Assembly (NCBI RefSeq): GCF_963678635.1
Contig: NC_087066.1
Coordinates: 49,843,581-49,907,580, forward strand
Origin: Symsagittifera roscoffensis
Taxonomy: Eukaryota; Xenacoelomorpha; Acoela; Convolutidae
Reading direction: 5' to 3'
Length of the DNA stretch: 64,000 nt
Below the pieces are notes generated by a model. The model was not told the origin of the DNA. It searched no databases and was given only the letters and a program-made list of their open reading frames with translations. A program made the translations under genes and the position numbers. Every line of letters begins with the position of its first letter. The first letter of the stretch is position 1. Of this stretch, positions 54,507-64,000 are shown one piece after another.

Positions 54507-54815
54507 GTATTTATTTATTTATAATGCAATAGGCATTACAAATTTAAATCACAATGAAGTAACTCAAAAAATCTGAAGGCTTTGATTGAATGCCCCTAAG
54601 AATCATTATAAAAATCATTTTAAGGATATCAAATAGAGGCGAAGCTGCGCTTTGCAAACACTTGCCATAACACGACCAAAAAGCAGTGCTATCAAGTGAA
54701 ATAAGCTTAAAAAAAAGAAATAAACCTCGAATAAGCAAAAACTCAGCTATGTGGCGGAGTCGAATCTGCGACCTATTTCAGTCTTACGCACTAACCACTC
54801 AGCCACGGATGCTTA
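54507..54815 (-). mobile_element. tRNA-derived SINE
   Basis: On the minus strand the head reads gcatccgtggctgagtggtt, with an A box TGGCTGAGTGG (54,796-54,806) and a B box AGATTCGACTCC (54,756-54,767), spaced as in tRNA promoters. A unique body of about 230 bp follows, then a (TAAA)n tail at 54,522-54,507. The tRNA part does not fold into a full cloverleaf, so it is a SINE head rather than a tRNA gene. Confidence 0.7.
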
Positions 54816-55824
54816 AATTGCACAAAAAATAGCCACCAATAACGCAGCTACCTAAGCTAATAATTTGCCATCTGGATGCAGCAAAAGTAGCACCAAATTC
54901 AAACAGACAGAACTTAGAGTTTAATCAATTGAAAAACATAAAGCTAAATTATGTATATTTTATGCTTTTTAAAAAATTGCGAGATACATTGAGTTGGAAT
55001 TTTCTGAAATCGAGCTCTTTATCCTTGTACTGCTGTTTGAAACAAATATATATATTTTTGGTTCATTTGATGAATTAAAAATGCATCAGATGTGTTAAAT
55101 TTTAACTAATCAAATGTCAAAGCACTTGTGATATTATACTGCTACCGCCGCAGCCTACCGATTCAAAAGTGTCACCAAAAGAAGCACTTTTTTTGCGATT
55201 TAGGTTGGCAAAAAATTCATTTTGATACACTTTGCTTCGCAAGTGTAATAATAAAAAAAATTTTACAAATGACGTAAATAGTTAAATCTTTGAAATTAAA
55301 CTTCAAAAATTTTACTATTGATTTTTTTCACTGTTAATTTGGGAAGCCCCAGTCTGCAATAATCCATGAGAATCTAAAAAAACTCTAGAATGAAGTGAAT
55401 GTTTTCCGAGAGCTCAATTAGGGTCTACTGTGAATTAGTTGAGGTTTCACAGCTTTCAGCACTGTAAGACACCCTTCTCAAACCAGAGACCCTCCTTCAA
55501 TGATCTGAACACAATCCGTATATTGTTTCATTCAAGCGAATTAATTTTAGAATTTCTGAACCCTTCGGCTTCCAACTATGCGAATCGTTTTGACTAAAAA
55601 GCGTTTTTGTCAAAAATAGAGATAAGAATATAAAGTTGCTGCGCAACTAATTCAAATTACTTGTTATCTTGGATTATCTTTCTCTGACCTCCAAGTTTTG
55701 TAAAAAATTCTAGATAGTTTCCTATCATAAGTAGGTTTTCTTCTGGTCTTTAAAAATATTATTCAATCATTCTGAGGTTGGTTTCCTCGTCGTCGTCCTT
55801 AGTTATTACAAACAGAAAACTAAA
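54816..55824. other. No gene seen
   Basis: AT-rich spacer upstream of the CRD gene; the last 100 bp are its probable promoter and leader. Confidence 0.4.
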
Positions 55825-56563
55825 ATGTCCCCATCATGGATAATGTCACTGATAGTTTCTTTTCTCAGTGTCACAAGAGCGAATAGCTGTGAATTTATAA
55901 GGGAGCCAATGTGTGGAGAGCAGTTCACGGCTGGCAATTACACGATGACTCAGTTTCCTAACCTACAGCATCATGAGCTCGCGTCTGAGGTGAGTGTTCT
56001 AATTTTCTTTAGCTATGGGACAATATTGAACATGTATGAAGAACATTTTCAGCCAAACATCCGTGTTGTTTTTCATCAGGATTGAATGGCCCGCCCTTTT
56101 TGAATTGAACACGATTTAGCCAAAGTCACCCATTTGCAATTGATTATAACCCATAGCTACATCCATTGAAACGTCTCACTTCCGACTTGAATCTGAAACA
56201 AATGGGCTTATTATTCTCACTTTGTGGACTTATGCTCTTAGCTGGGTGGAAACCATTTGGTCATACGCAGTTCCAACTGCTTAATTAAAAAGACCATGCT
56301 TACTTTTTCAAACAAGATTCAAGATTATGTTCTAGGCGAGTCAGGAAATGAACAGCTTTTGGCCACTGGTCCAACTGCAATGCTCTGACAAACTACAAAC
56401 TTTCCTCTGTTCCATCTACTTCCCCGTCTGTCTGCCCGGTTTGGATGGAACTCTTGGCCCCTGTCGAGAGCTGTGCGAGGAAACCAAGTTCGGATGTGGC
56501 CCCATCTTGAAGTCATACAGTTTTGAGTGGCCGTTTCCATGCGAACAGTATAAGAAATGCTAG
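55825..56563 (+). CDS. Secreted Frizzled-type CRD protein, two exons
   Basis: Exon 1 is 55,825-55,989 and exon 2 is 56,336-56,563; the 346-bp intron has donor gag|gtgagt and acceptor ttctag|gcg and is in phase 0. The product has 130 residues: a signal peptide (about 1-19), then one Frizzled cysteine-rich domain with all ten cysteines (22, 30, 71, 80, 87, 98, 102, 109, 124, 130) and the usual landmarks (FPNLQHHE, FWPLVQLQCS, FLCSIYFPVC, PCRELCEE, GC, F-x-WP, C). A glycosylation site NYT is at 38. It stops right after the last cysteine, with no netrin domain, kinase or membrane segment. It likely binds a Wnt or lipid outside the cell. An aataaa lies about 290 bp downstream (near 56,855). Confidence 0.88.
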
Positions 56564-56917
56564 CCCCATTTTCTGAATCAACAAATAATGTTAAGCCATG
56601 AATCAAAACTGGGCAGTTAGTTTGTGGGAGATGTGCATTTGGGTTGCATCTATTTCAATTTAATCAATTTTGACTGAATTTCTTTTGACCCGGATAAGTT
56701 TGAGATTTGAAACATTTCCCTGATGGTAAAGCTCATTTTAAAGGACAATATTCAACCTATTATACTGTTTTTTTTTTTAAATTCTAGACTAAAACTAAAA
56801 TCCTACTGACAGATTTTGCGACAAAAATACCACAAGTGATTCATTATTGAAGAAATAAACTTGTTAATACCTATGTTATCTAATTAATCTAAATTACTTA
56901 GTAAGTTATCCAACAAG

Positions 56918-57116
56918 ACTGCTCGTATCAGGGCCGCCCTGAATAATCTGACTGCCTTTTAAGGTTTATGGAGCAGTAATAACCTAAAAAACAATTAAAT
57001 GATGTAATAAAATAAAATTAAATTTTTTTTCCCTAAAATTTGAAATTTTTAAAAGAAAATTATCCCCCCACACGCTATATAAAGTACAAAAGGATAGATT
57101 TCTTTCCTTGTAACAA
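56918..57116 (-). mobile_element. Hairpin-ended element, copy 2, truncated
   Basis: Starts actgctcgtatcagggc, minus orientation. It stops at cttgtaacaa where the CCCGGG element begins (57,117). Its other half is not found beyond that element, so it was truncated or the locus rearranged. Confidence 0.75.
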
Positions 57117-58057
57117 CCCGGGTTGACCAAAACTTCTTATCATACAATTTCCATATATGAGAAACTTCTTGTCATACAATTTCATACAATTCCATACGTA
57201 CAGAAAATTGTATGAAAACTCTATGATAAGCATTTTTCCATATATGAAAATTGTATGATAGGTGTTTTTCCATAAACCAAAAAATTTGATTTTTTTCTCT
57301 CTAAATTTACTTTCTGGAAAAATTTTCGGTTGTGTTTGCAACCGAACACAAGTGACAAAGACCTTGGTTACTCAAAACACCAAAGGCTGGACGGTCTTGC
57401 ATTTACAATGCATAGAAAACGACCTGAATTTGGCTTTCACAATTCATATAACAAAAGTAACAAACTTTTATTTTTTGGCGAAAGTTTTTAATGATGATTA
57501 TTTTAAATTTTTGAATTTTCAATTTATCAGACAATGATCAAGGCATACATTATCACCCCATACAAAAGGAATAGGAATTTTTAGCGTTTTTGAAAAAAAA
57601 ATTTTCAGTGAAAAGAAAATATCAGCCAATTTTATCGTATCCAGGACTACGTTATGCACACAAAATATTAAATTTTGCATGCAAAAAATTTTTTTTGAAA
57701 AATGTTTGCTTGCGTACAAAATTCGATTTGCGGTTGAAAAAAAAACAAAAAAATTTTTGGGCCAAATTTTTAAAATTACTTGAAAAATTTTTTGTGTCGC
57801 CATCAAAAAAATGCCAGTCATACAGTTTCCATATATGGGAATTGTATGATAAGCATCTTTTTCAAAAAACGAAAACCTCGGTTTTATATCTCGAGACTGT
57901 TTTATTAGAATCAAACAGCCACAGAAATAAATTTATACCAGTTTTCAACCATTTTTAGAAATTGTATGAAAATTGTTTGACCAGCATTTTTCCACACACT
58001 TGATGTATGGAATTGTATGATAAGCATTTTCGGTGTATGGAGGTCAAAAAAGCCGGG
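57117..58057. mobile_element. CCCGGG-ended element, copy 2
   Basis: 941 bp. The left end CCCGGGTTGACC is perfect; the right end ggtcaaaaaagccggg is damaged. Interior layout matches copy 1, with GATAAGCATTTTT in place of GATTAGCATTTTT. It abuts the truncated hairpin-ended element at 57,116. Confidence 0.85.
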
Positions 58058-58121
58058 TCAAAAACAAAATGTACTTTTTTCATTAGAAATACTACAAAAG
58101 TTGATAGAAAAGAGAAACAAG

Positions 58122-58643
58122 ACTGCTCGTATCAGGGCGAAGCCCTGAATGTTCCGACGGCCTTTTAAGGTTTATGGAGCAGTAATAACATTTAAAAATT
58201 CAATGAAATAAAACAAAATCAAAAAAAAATTCTAAAAATTTGAAATTTTTTATGAAAATCATCCCCCCACACGCCATAGAAAGTACAAAAGGATAGATTT
58301 CGCTCCTTGTAACAAACCAATTATGGCAAATAAGCATCTTTCAACCAATTTGGAACGATTTCTAAGAAGGATTGTATCTCCGCTTTCGCGTTAATAGCGC
58401 GAATTATGTCGCGCGTTAATTGTCCCAAAGTGGTCAAAATGGCAATCTTTAAACCCCCATAACTTTACAAAAAATGATCACAGGTGAAATATCTTTTCAA
58501 ATTTGAGCTTAGGACAACAATACCTTTCGAATGATGTTTGTGAAAATATGTCAAAAATGGCTAGTTAAAAAGTCGAAATTTGTCTGAAGAAAAAACCCAC
58601 CCCGAGCACAAATATTCCGTTACTTTCGTATCGAAAGTCGGAA
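58122..58643 (-). mobile_element. Hairpin-ended element, copy 3
   Basis: Full length, minus orientation, actgctcgtatcagggcg to cgaaagtcggaa. Flanks aaacaag and acaaaaa show a possible short duplication (ACAA). Confidence 0.85.
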
Positions 58644-58649
58644 CAAAAA

Positions 58650-60500
58650 TGGCAAAAAATTGCTAACTCTTTTTCACTGTAGTATTGGAAATACTACACG
58701 GACAAAAGACCATTGTCTAAATTGTTTATTTTGTTATTGTGTATTTAACGACCCAATTCAAAACTGGAGCCTGCCATTTAAATAAAAGCCTCTTTACATT
58801 AAATCAGAAATTGACTGATTTATTCTTTTTGGGACTATAAAAATTTATTTTGTAAATCCAGTACTTTTGAATTACTCGTCCAGTTTTTCTCATTTTTCAT
58901 GCTCAGTATATTAAAAGGGCGGCGATTACTAACACGTCCCTTTTAACTTTAACTTTAAACAAGATGGATAAATTTTTAGCAGTCTTACCGGCTGCACCGG
59001 AATTTTCCTTGCTTTAAATAAGTAGAGATGCACCTGCAATATGATGCATCAGAAATAGTAACATGAATTTTTAATAAGACTAAACTGAATGCTGCGGTTA
59101 TAGTCAAAGGGGACTAATAATCTAAAGATTTTTGATTTTAAAAAATAAAATAAAATCTAGTTGAAAATTCCCTAATGAGAAAGGCAGAATGAAACCTGAA
59201 TACTTTAAAATAAATCTGCCGCCGGTTTATGCTTACGAGCAAAAAGACTGGCCTGAAATCTTCAGTGTTTCATTTGCTCAGCCAGCAGCAAGTCTTATAT
59301 CTTAACAACTTCATTTTTAAAGTAAATAATTTTTCTCTTTCACTTTTACAAAAATGTAAAACTAGTCTTCTTCCAAATAAAACAGAGAAAAAATTCTTGT
59401 TCTAAAATCGAAAAAAAACTATAAATCGAGATAAGTACAATCGAGGAAACCCGGATCACAAGGACGAAACGGACCATAGTACTGCTGACTACCCAAGAGA
59501 AGTGGATTCACCCAAGAGTGACTCGAGAGTACTACACAATCGTCGACCTTAGTAAAAAGATAAAATATTGATGAACAAATAAGAATAATTAATCCACCCC
59601 TCCTAGGTATATTTCTTTAAGCTGTTCGATTGATATATATAATCTAATAACCCTGTGCTTTGTATTTACCCAGCTAATTAATTCATATCTTTTCTAACTA
59701 TTGTTTCTACTTTAACGTTTGTCAAGAAAATTTGACGATCTAAGGTAAGACTCATAACTTAGGATAGATTACACAGCAATCAACCAGCAATTATCGCTTA
59801 GTAAATCACAAACAGCAAAATGGTTTGCTTTTTTTAGTTTTTTTTATTATTAAAAACAGATTGTTACCCAACAAAATTTGGAAGGAAAAAGTTGAAGCGA
59901 TAAGGAAAAATTGACCATTAAATTGTTTTTGTAAGAATATTGGTAAAAAACATTCAGGAATATTAGTACCAACTTTCCTTTTTACACGCCATAATCAGGA
60001 GTGATATTTTTTTCAAAAGTGTGCCGTATTCGTTTTTGAGATTTGACGAAACTGGGTTTTGCCTGGCTATAAAAAACAATTTTAGTACTTTGCTTTTAGA
60101 CTCGATTTCTTGCAATTTGATATTAGGAATTATTTTTTCAAGATTGTATAGAATGGCAGCTTCGTCTTATTCAAATTATACAACTAACAAAATGCAGCAT
60201 TTTTGTGTTTTGATACACACAAAATCGTTTTGACTGATTTTGATTATTTTGCTGGCTTTTAACACAATTCTTTTCACAAAACGCCAATATCTTGTCCGCA
60301 TAAAAACTATTCGTCCCATTTGTTCAGTATGGGCTCGGAATACCTTCAATATTGGTTCAGCTACTGAAATAAGAAAGAGAACAGAAACAAGGCAACCGCG
60401 TCAAACACCTCTTTGAAGGTCAACTTTCTCGGTTAGGCAGCCGTTTTTCTAGATGTTAGCTTTTGTTTTCTGATGCATTCGCATTATAACCAACTTCAAT
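58650..60500. other. No gene seen
   Basis: AT-rich sequence with only short open stretches (for example 60,021-60,233) and no recognised motif. Confidence 0.4.
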
Positions 60501-60770
60501 TTGTTGGGCATCTTGCTTTTTCAGAGTAAAGTCAGCAGCAAATTTTTCAGTCTTCAGTGATCATATGAGATAGTTTTTTGTCACAACTGAGGAGACTGAT
60601 AAGGCGATTTTCGTTCACAGACTTAAAAACTGTTGCTTTTGATAAAATTTTGATTATCGCCTAGAGGAAAAAGCTTGCTAGCTTTTGCTTCTCCAACGTT
60701 TTTCTAAAAATGTGTTGAAAAGTCGACCAAAACGGCGTCTCAGTCTTGCTTTAGTACTGAGGTAATTCCG

Positions 60771-61340
60771 TCACGACCCGGAATGGTAGATTTTCAGTTT
60801 TCCAATCCCAATTGAAATCTCCGTGCTAGTGATTTTATCTTTCAGACCATCCAATGTTTTTTTTTCGTTTTTCTTTTGGAAAAATCTGATAATTTCATAT
60901 CTTTTTGGTGACTTCATCGGCTGTTCATTGTAAAAAGTTTCGTAGTTTTTTGAGCTATTTTTTATAAGTTCTTTGTTGGTGTCAGTGTCAATCACTTCAG
61001 TTTCAGTTACCATCTTTTAATTTAAGCTACTCGGCCTTAAAAAGTTGGCCCGATTCTTCACTTCTTCTGGATTTCCTTGGTATCGTTCCTGCAACGTATA
61101 CGTCCGAAATCTGACAAGTGTTTCTTCCACTCCTGGTCATCTAGCTGTTACAAAATCTCTTTTAGATGTGCATATTCTACCGTGCAAGTATTCTCTAGAA
61201 GAGGCGTGCTTTGTCTTTTCACTTGTGCCCGGTCAAGAAAGGCTCATCTCAAAAGTCGCGAAGCCTCTGTTTCTCTGGCTCATAGTCTTGTAAAGTTCCG
61301 GATCACTATAACAATGTGGCTTGTTATAAACGCTCAGTAG
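60771..61340 (-). pseudogene. LINE (non-LTR) retrotransposon remnant
   Basis: The minus-strand frame 61,013-60,771 reads EVIDTDTNKELIKNSSKNYE, TFYNEQPMKSPKR, then LDGLKDKITSTEISIGIGKL. That order (a D-x-x-G/N-K line, a short FY...L box, then I-T-x-x-E-I-x-x-x-I-x-x-L just before the reverse transcriptase) is typical of the linker into non-LTR reverse transcriptases. The following sequence is broken by stops. The stretch 61,020-61,340 upstream may be the linker between endonuclease and reverse transcriptase. No complete domain survives. Confidence 0.5.
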
Positions 61341-62346
61341 ATGTCAGTTGGTTGCTATTCAGCCTGTATAATCCTGAACCCTTCTATATGTCATCATTGC
61401 TGAAACATTGATGAACCTCATGCTCACTTCCTTGTTTTCTATGCGTAATGATTTGATAGCTGCCATTTATATGGTGGGTGAAAAAACTAAGGCAACATTT
61501 TGTTCCGGTTCTGATACAGTTATGAGTCATCTAAGGTTGCTAAATTATCCAACTGCATCTCGTCTGTCGTCGGTTTCAAATATTTGAATGTTTTAATCTG
61601 AGTGGTATATTGCCAATGGATGCAATTCAGCGGTTACTCCAGCTGCATTCGCATTTTGAAAGGCGTGTAGGTCTTGTAATAGAAAGTTTTTTTGCTCTCA
61701 TGATTTGAAAATTGATTTTAATTACTGCCAACCACTGAAAGTCATGAGTAAACTCCCAACATTTAAAAATTTGTTTCTTTGCTACTAAATTCCTGTTCAG
61801 AAAACAAGCATCCTTTAGTGTCAAAACGCATCCTTCTTCTCGGTTAATCCAAAAGCTCAAAAAAACTTTGCCACCTTTTGTCGCTGACTGGAATTAGTGA
61901 ATCAATTGGTAAAAACTAAGCACTTGTAGTACTGCGTCTGATGAAATTTGGGTTCAGAAGTCGTAAAAACAAAAAACTTGTTCCGCAGTTAGTTTCAAAT
62001 GAATTTTCAAACAACTTACTTGCTCTCTCTCGTTTGATAGTCCATACAATTCCATGTAAAAATTTACCATCATTTCACGGAATCGGGGAATGGTGTTGTT
62101 GTTGACGTTGCTTTACTCAGTTGGTCCTTAATTTTACCATGATATATTTGTTTCTGTCAGTGTCTGTCCACGTTGCTTGAAAATTGTTTGTTATCTCCTT
62201 GTACACTTGCGTGTCTACAACTTACTATTCGTCTTGCTGAACTTTTGTTACTACTCCAGCTTTTTTGTGTTTCTTTTCCCGATGTAGCTCTGACGATGTC
62301 CTTTTGGTTGCTGTGTTTCTCGTCGTCGCAAAAGCAAGCAGCAGTT
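61341..62346. other. No firm gene; possible LINE debris
   Basis: Minus-strand open stretches at 61,627-61,860 and 62,225-62,425 have no clear motif. They may be further upstream parts of the LINE at 60.8-61.3 kb. Confidence 0.3.
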
Positions 62347-62353
62347 CAATAAG

Positions 62354-62872
62354 ACTGCTCGTATCAGGGCGAAGCCCTGAATGTTCCGACTGCCTTTTAA
62401 GGTTTATTGAGCAGCAGTAATACATAAAAAAAAATTAAGTAAAACAAAATGAAATTTTTTTTCTTAAAATTGAAAATTTTTAGGAAAATCATCCCCCCAC
62501 ACGCCATATAGAGTAGAAAAAGATAGATTTCGTTCCTTGTAACAAATCAATTATGGCAAATAAGCTTCGTTCAACCAATTTGGAACAATTTATAAGACGG
62601 ATTAAATCTCGCTTACGCGTTAATAGCGCGAATTATATTGCGCGTTAATTGTCCCAAATTGTTCAAAATGGCAATCTTTAAACCCTCATAACTTTATGAA
62701 AATTATCACAGGTGAAATATCTTTTCAAATTTAAGCTCAGGACAACAATACCTTTTGAATGATGTAAAAAAATTCCGTCAAAAATGGCTAGTTAAAAAGT
62801 CGAAATTTCTCTGAAGAAAAAAAAACCCACCCGAGCACAAATATTCCGTTACTTTCGTATCGAAAGTCGGAA
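62354..62872 (-). mobile_element. Hairpin-ended element, copy 4
   Basis: Full length, minus orientation. A perfect 7-bp target duplication CAATAAG lies at 62,347-62,353 and 62,873-62,879. This is the best evidence for true insertion of the family. Confidence 0.9.
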
Positions 62873-63038
62873 CAATAAGCTTATTAAAATGCACTAGAAA
62901 TCCGTTTCGTTGACAGCGAATCATTTGTTCGCGTAAAATTCATTTCCGCCCATTCAATCAGCTGTGGTTCCTTCGGTTCTTTCTCCACCATGATTTTTGA
63001 GTGGATTATCTCTATGAAAATGTGTCCGTCCGTTATTG

Positions 63039-63558
63039 TTCCGACTTTTGATACGAAAGTAACGGAATATTTGTGCTGGGGGTGGGTTTTTTTTTCTTCA
63101 GACAAATTTCGACTTTTTAACTAGCCATTTTTGACGGAATTTTTTTTATATCATTCGAAAACTATTGTTGTCCTGAGCTCAAATTTGAAAAGATATTTCA
63201 CCTGTGAACATTTTTCGTAAAGTTATTGGGGTTTAAAGATTGCCATTTTGGCCAATTTGGGACAATTAACGCGCGATATATTTCGCGCTATTAACTTGTA
63301 AGCGGAGATTTAATCCGTCTAAAAATCGTTCCAAATTGGTTGAAAGAAGCTTATTTGCCATAATTGATTTGTTACAAGGAGCGAAATCTAGCTTTTTGTA
63401 CTCTATATGGCGTGTGGGGGGATGATTTTCATAAAAAAATTCAAATTTTAGAACAAAAATCATTTTTTTGTTACATTTAATTTTTTGATGTTATTACTGC
63501 TCCATAAAACCTTAAAAAGCAGTCGGAACATTCAGGGCTTCGCCCCTATACGAGCAGT
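63039..63558 (+). mobile_element. Hairpin-ended element, copy 5
   Basis: Full length, plus orientation, opposite to copy 4 and 166 bp from it. The left flank TTATTG is shared with the copy 4 duplication (CTTATTG on the minus strand); no matching right-hand duplication is seen. Confidence 0.85.
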
Positions 63559-64000
63559 CTTGTCTTTATTTTTGTGTTTTTGTTTTATAATTCATGTTAT
63601 TAAATTAGCTTTTCCGACAAACTGTCTTGTGGAGCGTTCATTTGAAAAACGCGTCCAATTTAAAAAAAATTGGATGTGAAATGCAACGTGACTTTCCTTG
63701 GAGATGAGTGAGAATTGTTGAGGCATTTTACATTTTTCCCTGTCTCCAAACTTTTTCATGTCTTCCACGACCATCTATTTCCTTTAAATTTTGTTTGAGG
63801 ATCTCTTTTTAGAGCACATTTTTAGAGCTAAATTTGAAATGGTGGAATGAATTTTGCCACCTTTCCCCTCTATGATCGTTTTCATAAATATAGATTTGGT
63901 ACTGTTGACTGCTTCCATGAATAGCTTTTCCTGTTCATCTTTGTTTTCGAAAATATCTCGAGTAAAAAGCAGAAAAGTTCTGTATTGGATGGTTTTTGGG
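63559..64000. other. No gene seen
   Basis: AT-rich sequence to the window end; short open stretches only. Confidence 0.4.

Noticed and set aside
54746-54815. tRNA gene
   Set aside because: A and B boxes are present but the acceptor and T stems do not pair properly, and a SINE body with an A-rich tail follows.
1-64000. CRISPR arrays, prokaryotic operons or rRNA genes
   Set aside because: No regularly spaced identical repeats with unique spacers, no Shine-Dalgarno-led gene strings and no rRNA-like sequence; the window is eukaryotic.

Overview
The window looks like a piece of an AT-rich metazoan, probably invertebrate, nuclear genome dominated by transposable elements. The basis is spliced genes with GT-AG introns, a secreted lipocalin and a Frizzled-type cysteine-rich domain, Ty3/Gypsy, LINE and SINE debris, and a large Polinton (Maverick/adintovirus-like) element. 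The species cannot be named from sequence alone.

Layout. 1-13,250: decayed and rearranged Ty3/Gypsy retrotransposon material on the minus strand (gag twice, reverse transcriptase, integrase), including a 1,472-bp segment repeated three times in tandem. 13,450-19,795 and 36,573-41,740: fragments of an unclassified repeat family carrying a gag-like reading frame, lying on both sides of the Polinton. 19,796-36,526: a Polinton with terminal inverted repeats of about 1.5 kb. 41,745-49,660: gene-poor sequence with a second Gypsy remnant on the plus strand (46,115-47,340). 49,660-64,000: host-like sequence with two recognisable genes (lipocalin, minus strand, 52,319-52,903; Frizzled-CRD secreted protein, plus strand, two exons, 55,825-56,563) scattered among short non-autonomous elements: five copies of a hairpin-ended element, two copies of a roughly 930-bp element with CCCGGGTTGACC ends, hAT-like MITE pieces, a tRNA-derived SINE and a LINE remnant.

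The Polinton is the main feature. Its plus-strand late block is in the standard order: packaging ATPase, small unknown, integrase, penton (minor capsid), pX-like basic protein, hexon-like major capsid, spliced membrane protein, adenain-like protease, with genes overlapping by a few bases. On the minus strand at the left only the zinc-finger amino terminus of the protein-primed DNA polymerase remains; the polymerase body is missing. Most recognised plus-strand genes carry one or two stops or frameshifts, so this is a lightly decayed endogenous copy. The left third holds an elaborate control region: seven CCAAT boxes, three CRE-type palindromes and a five-unit heat-shock element between two divergent genes, with an opposite-facing array of five ATTGG boxes further right. 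A cluster of small genes at 27.3-28.4 kb includes at least one, perhaps three, PC4-like single-strand-binding proteins.
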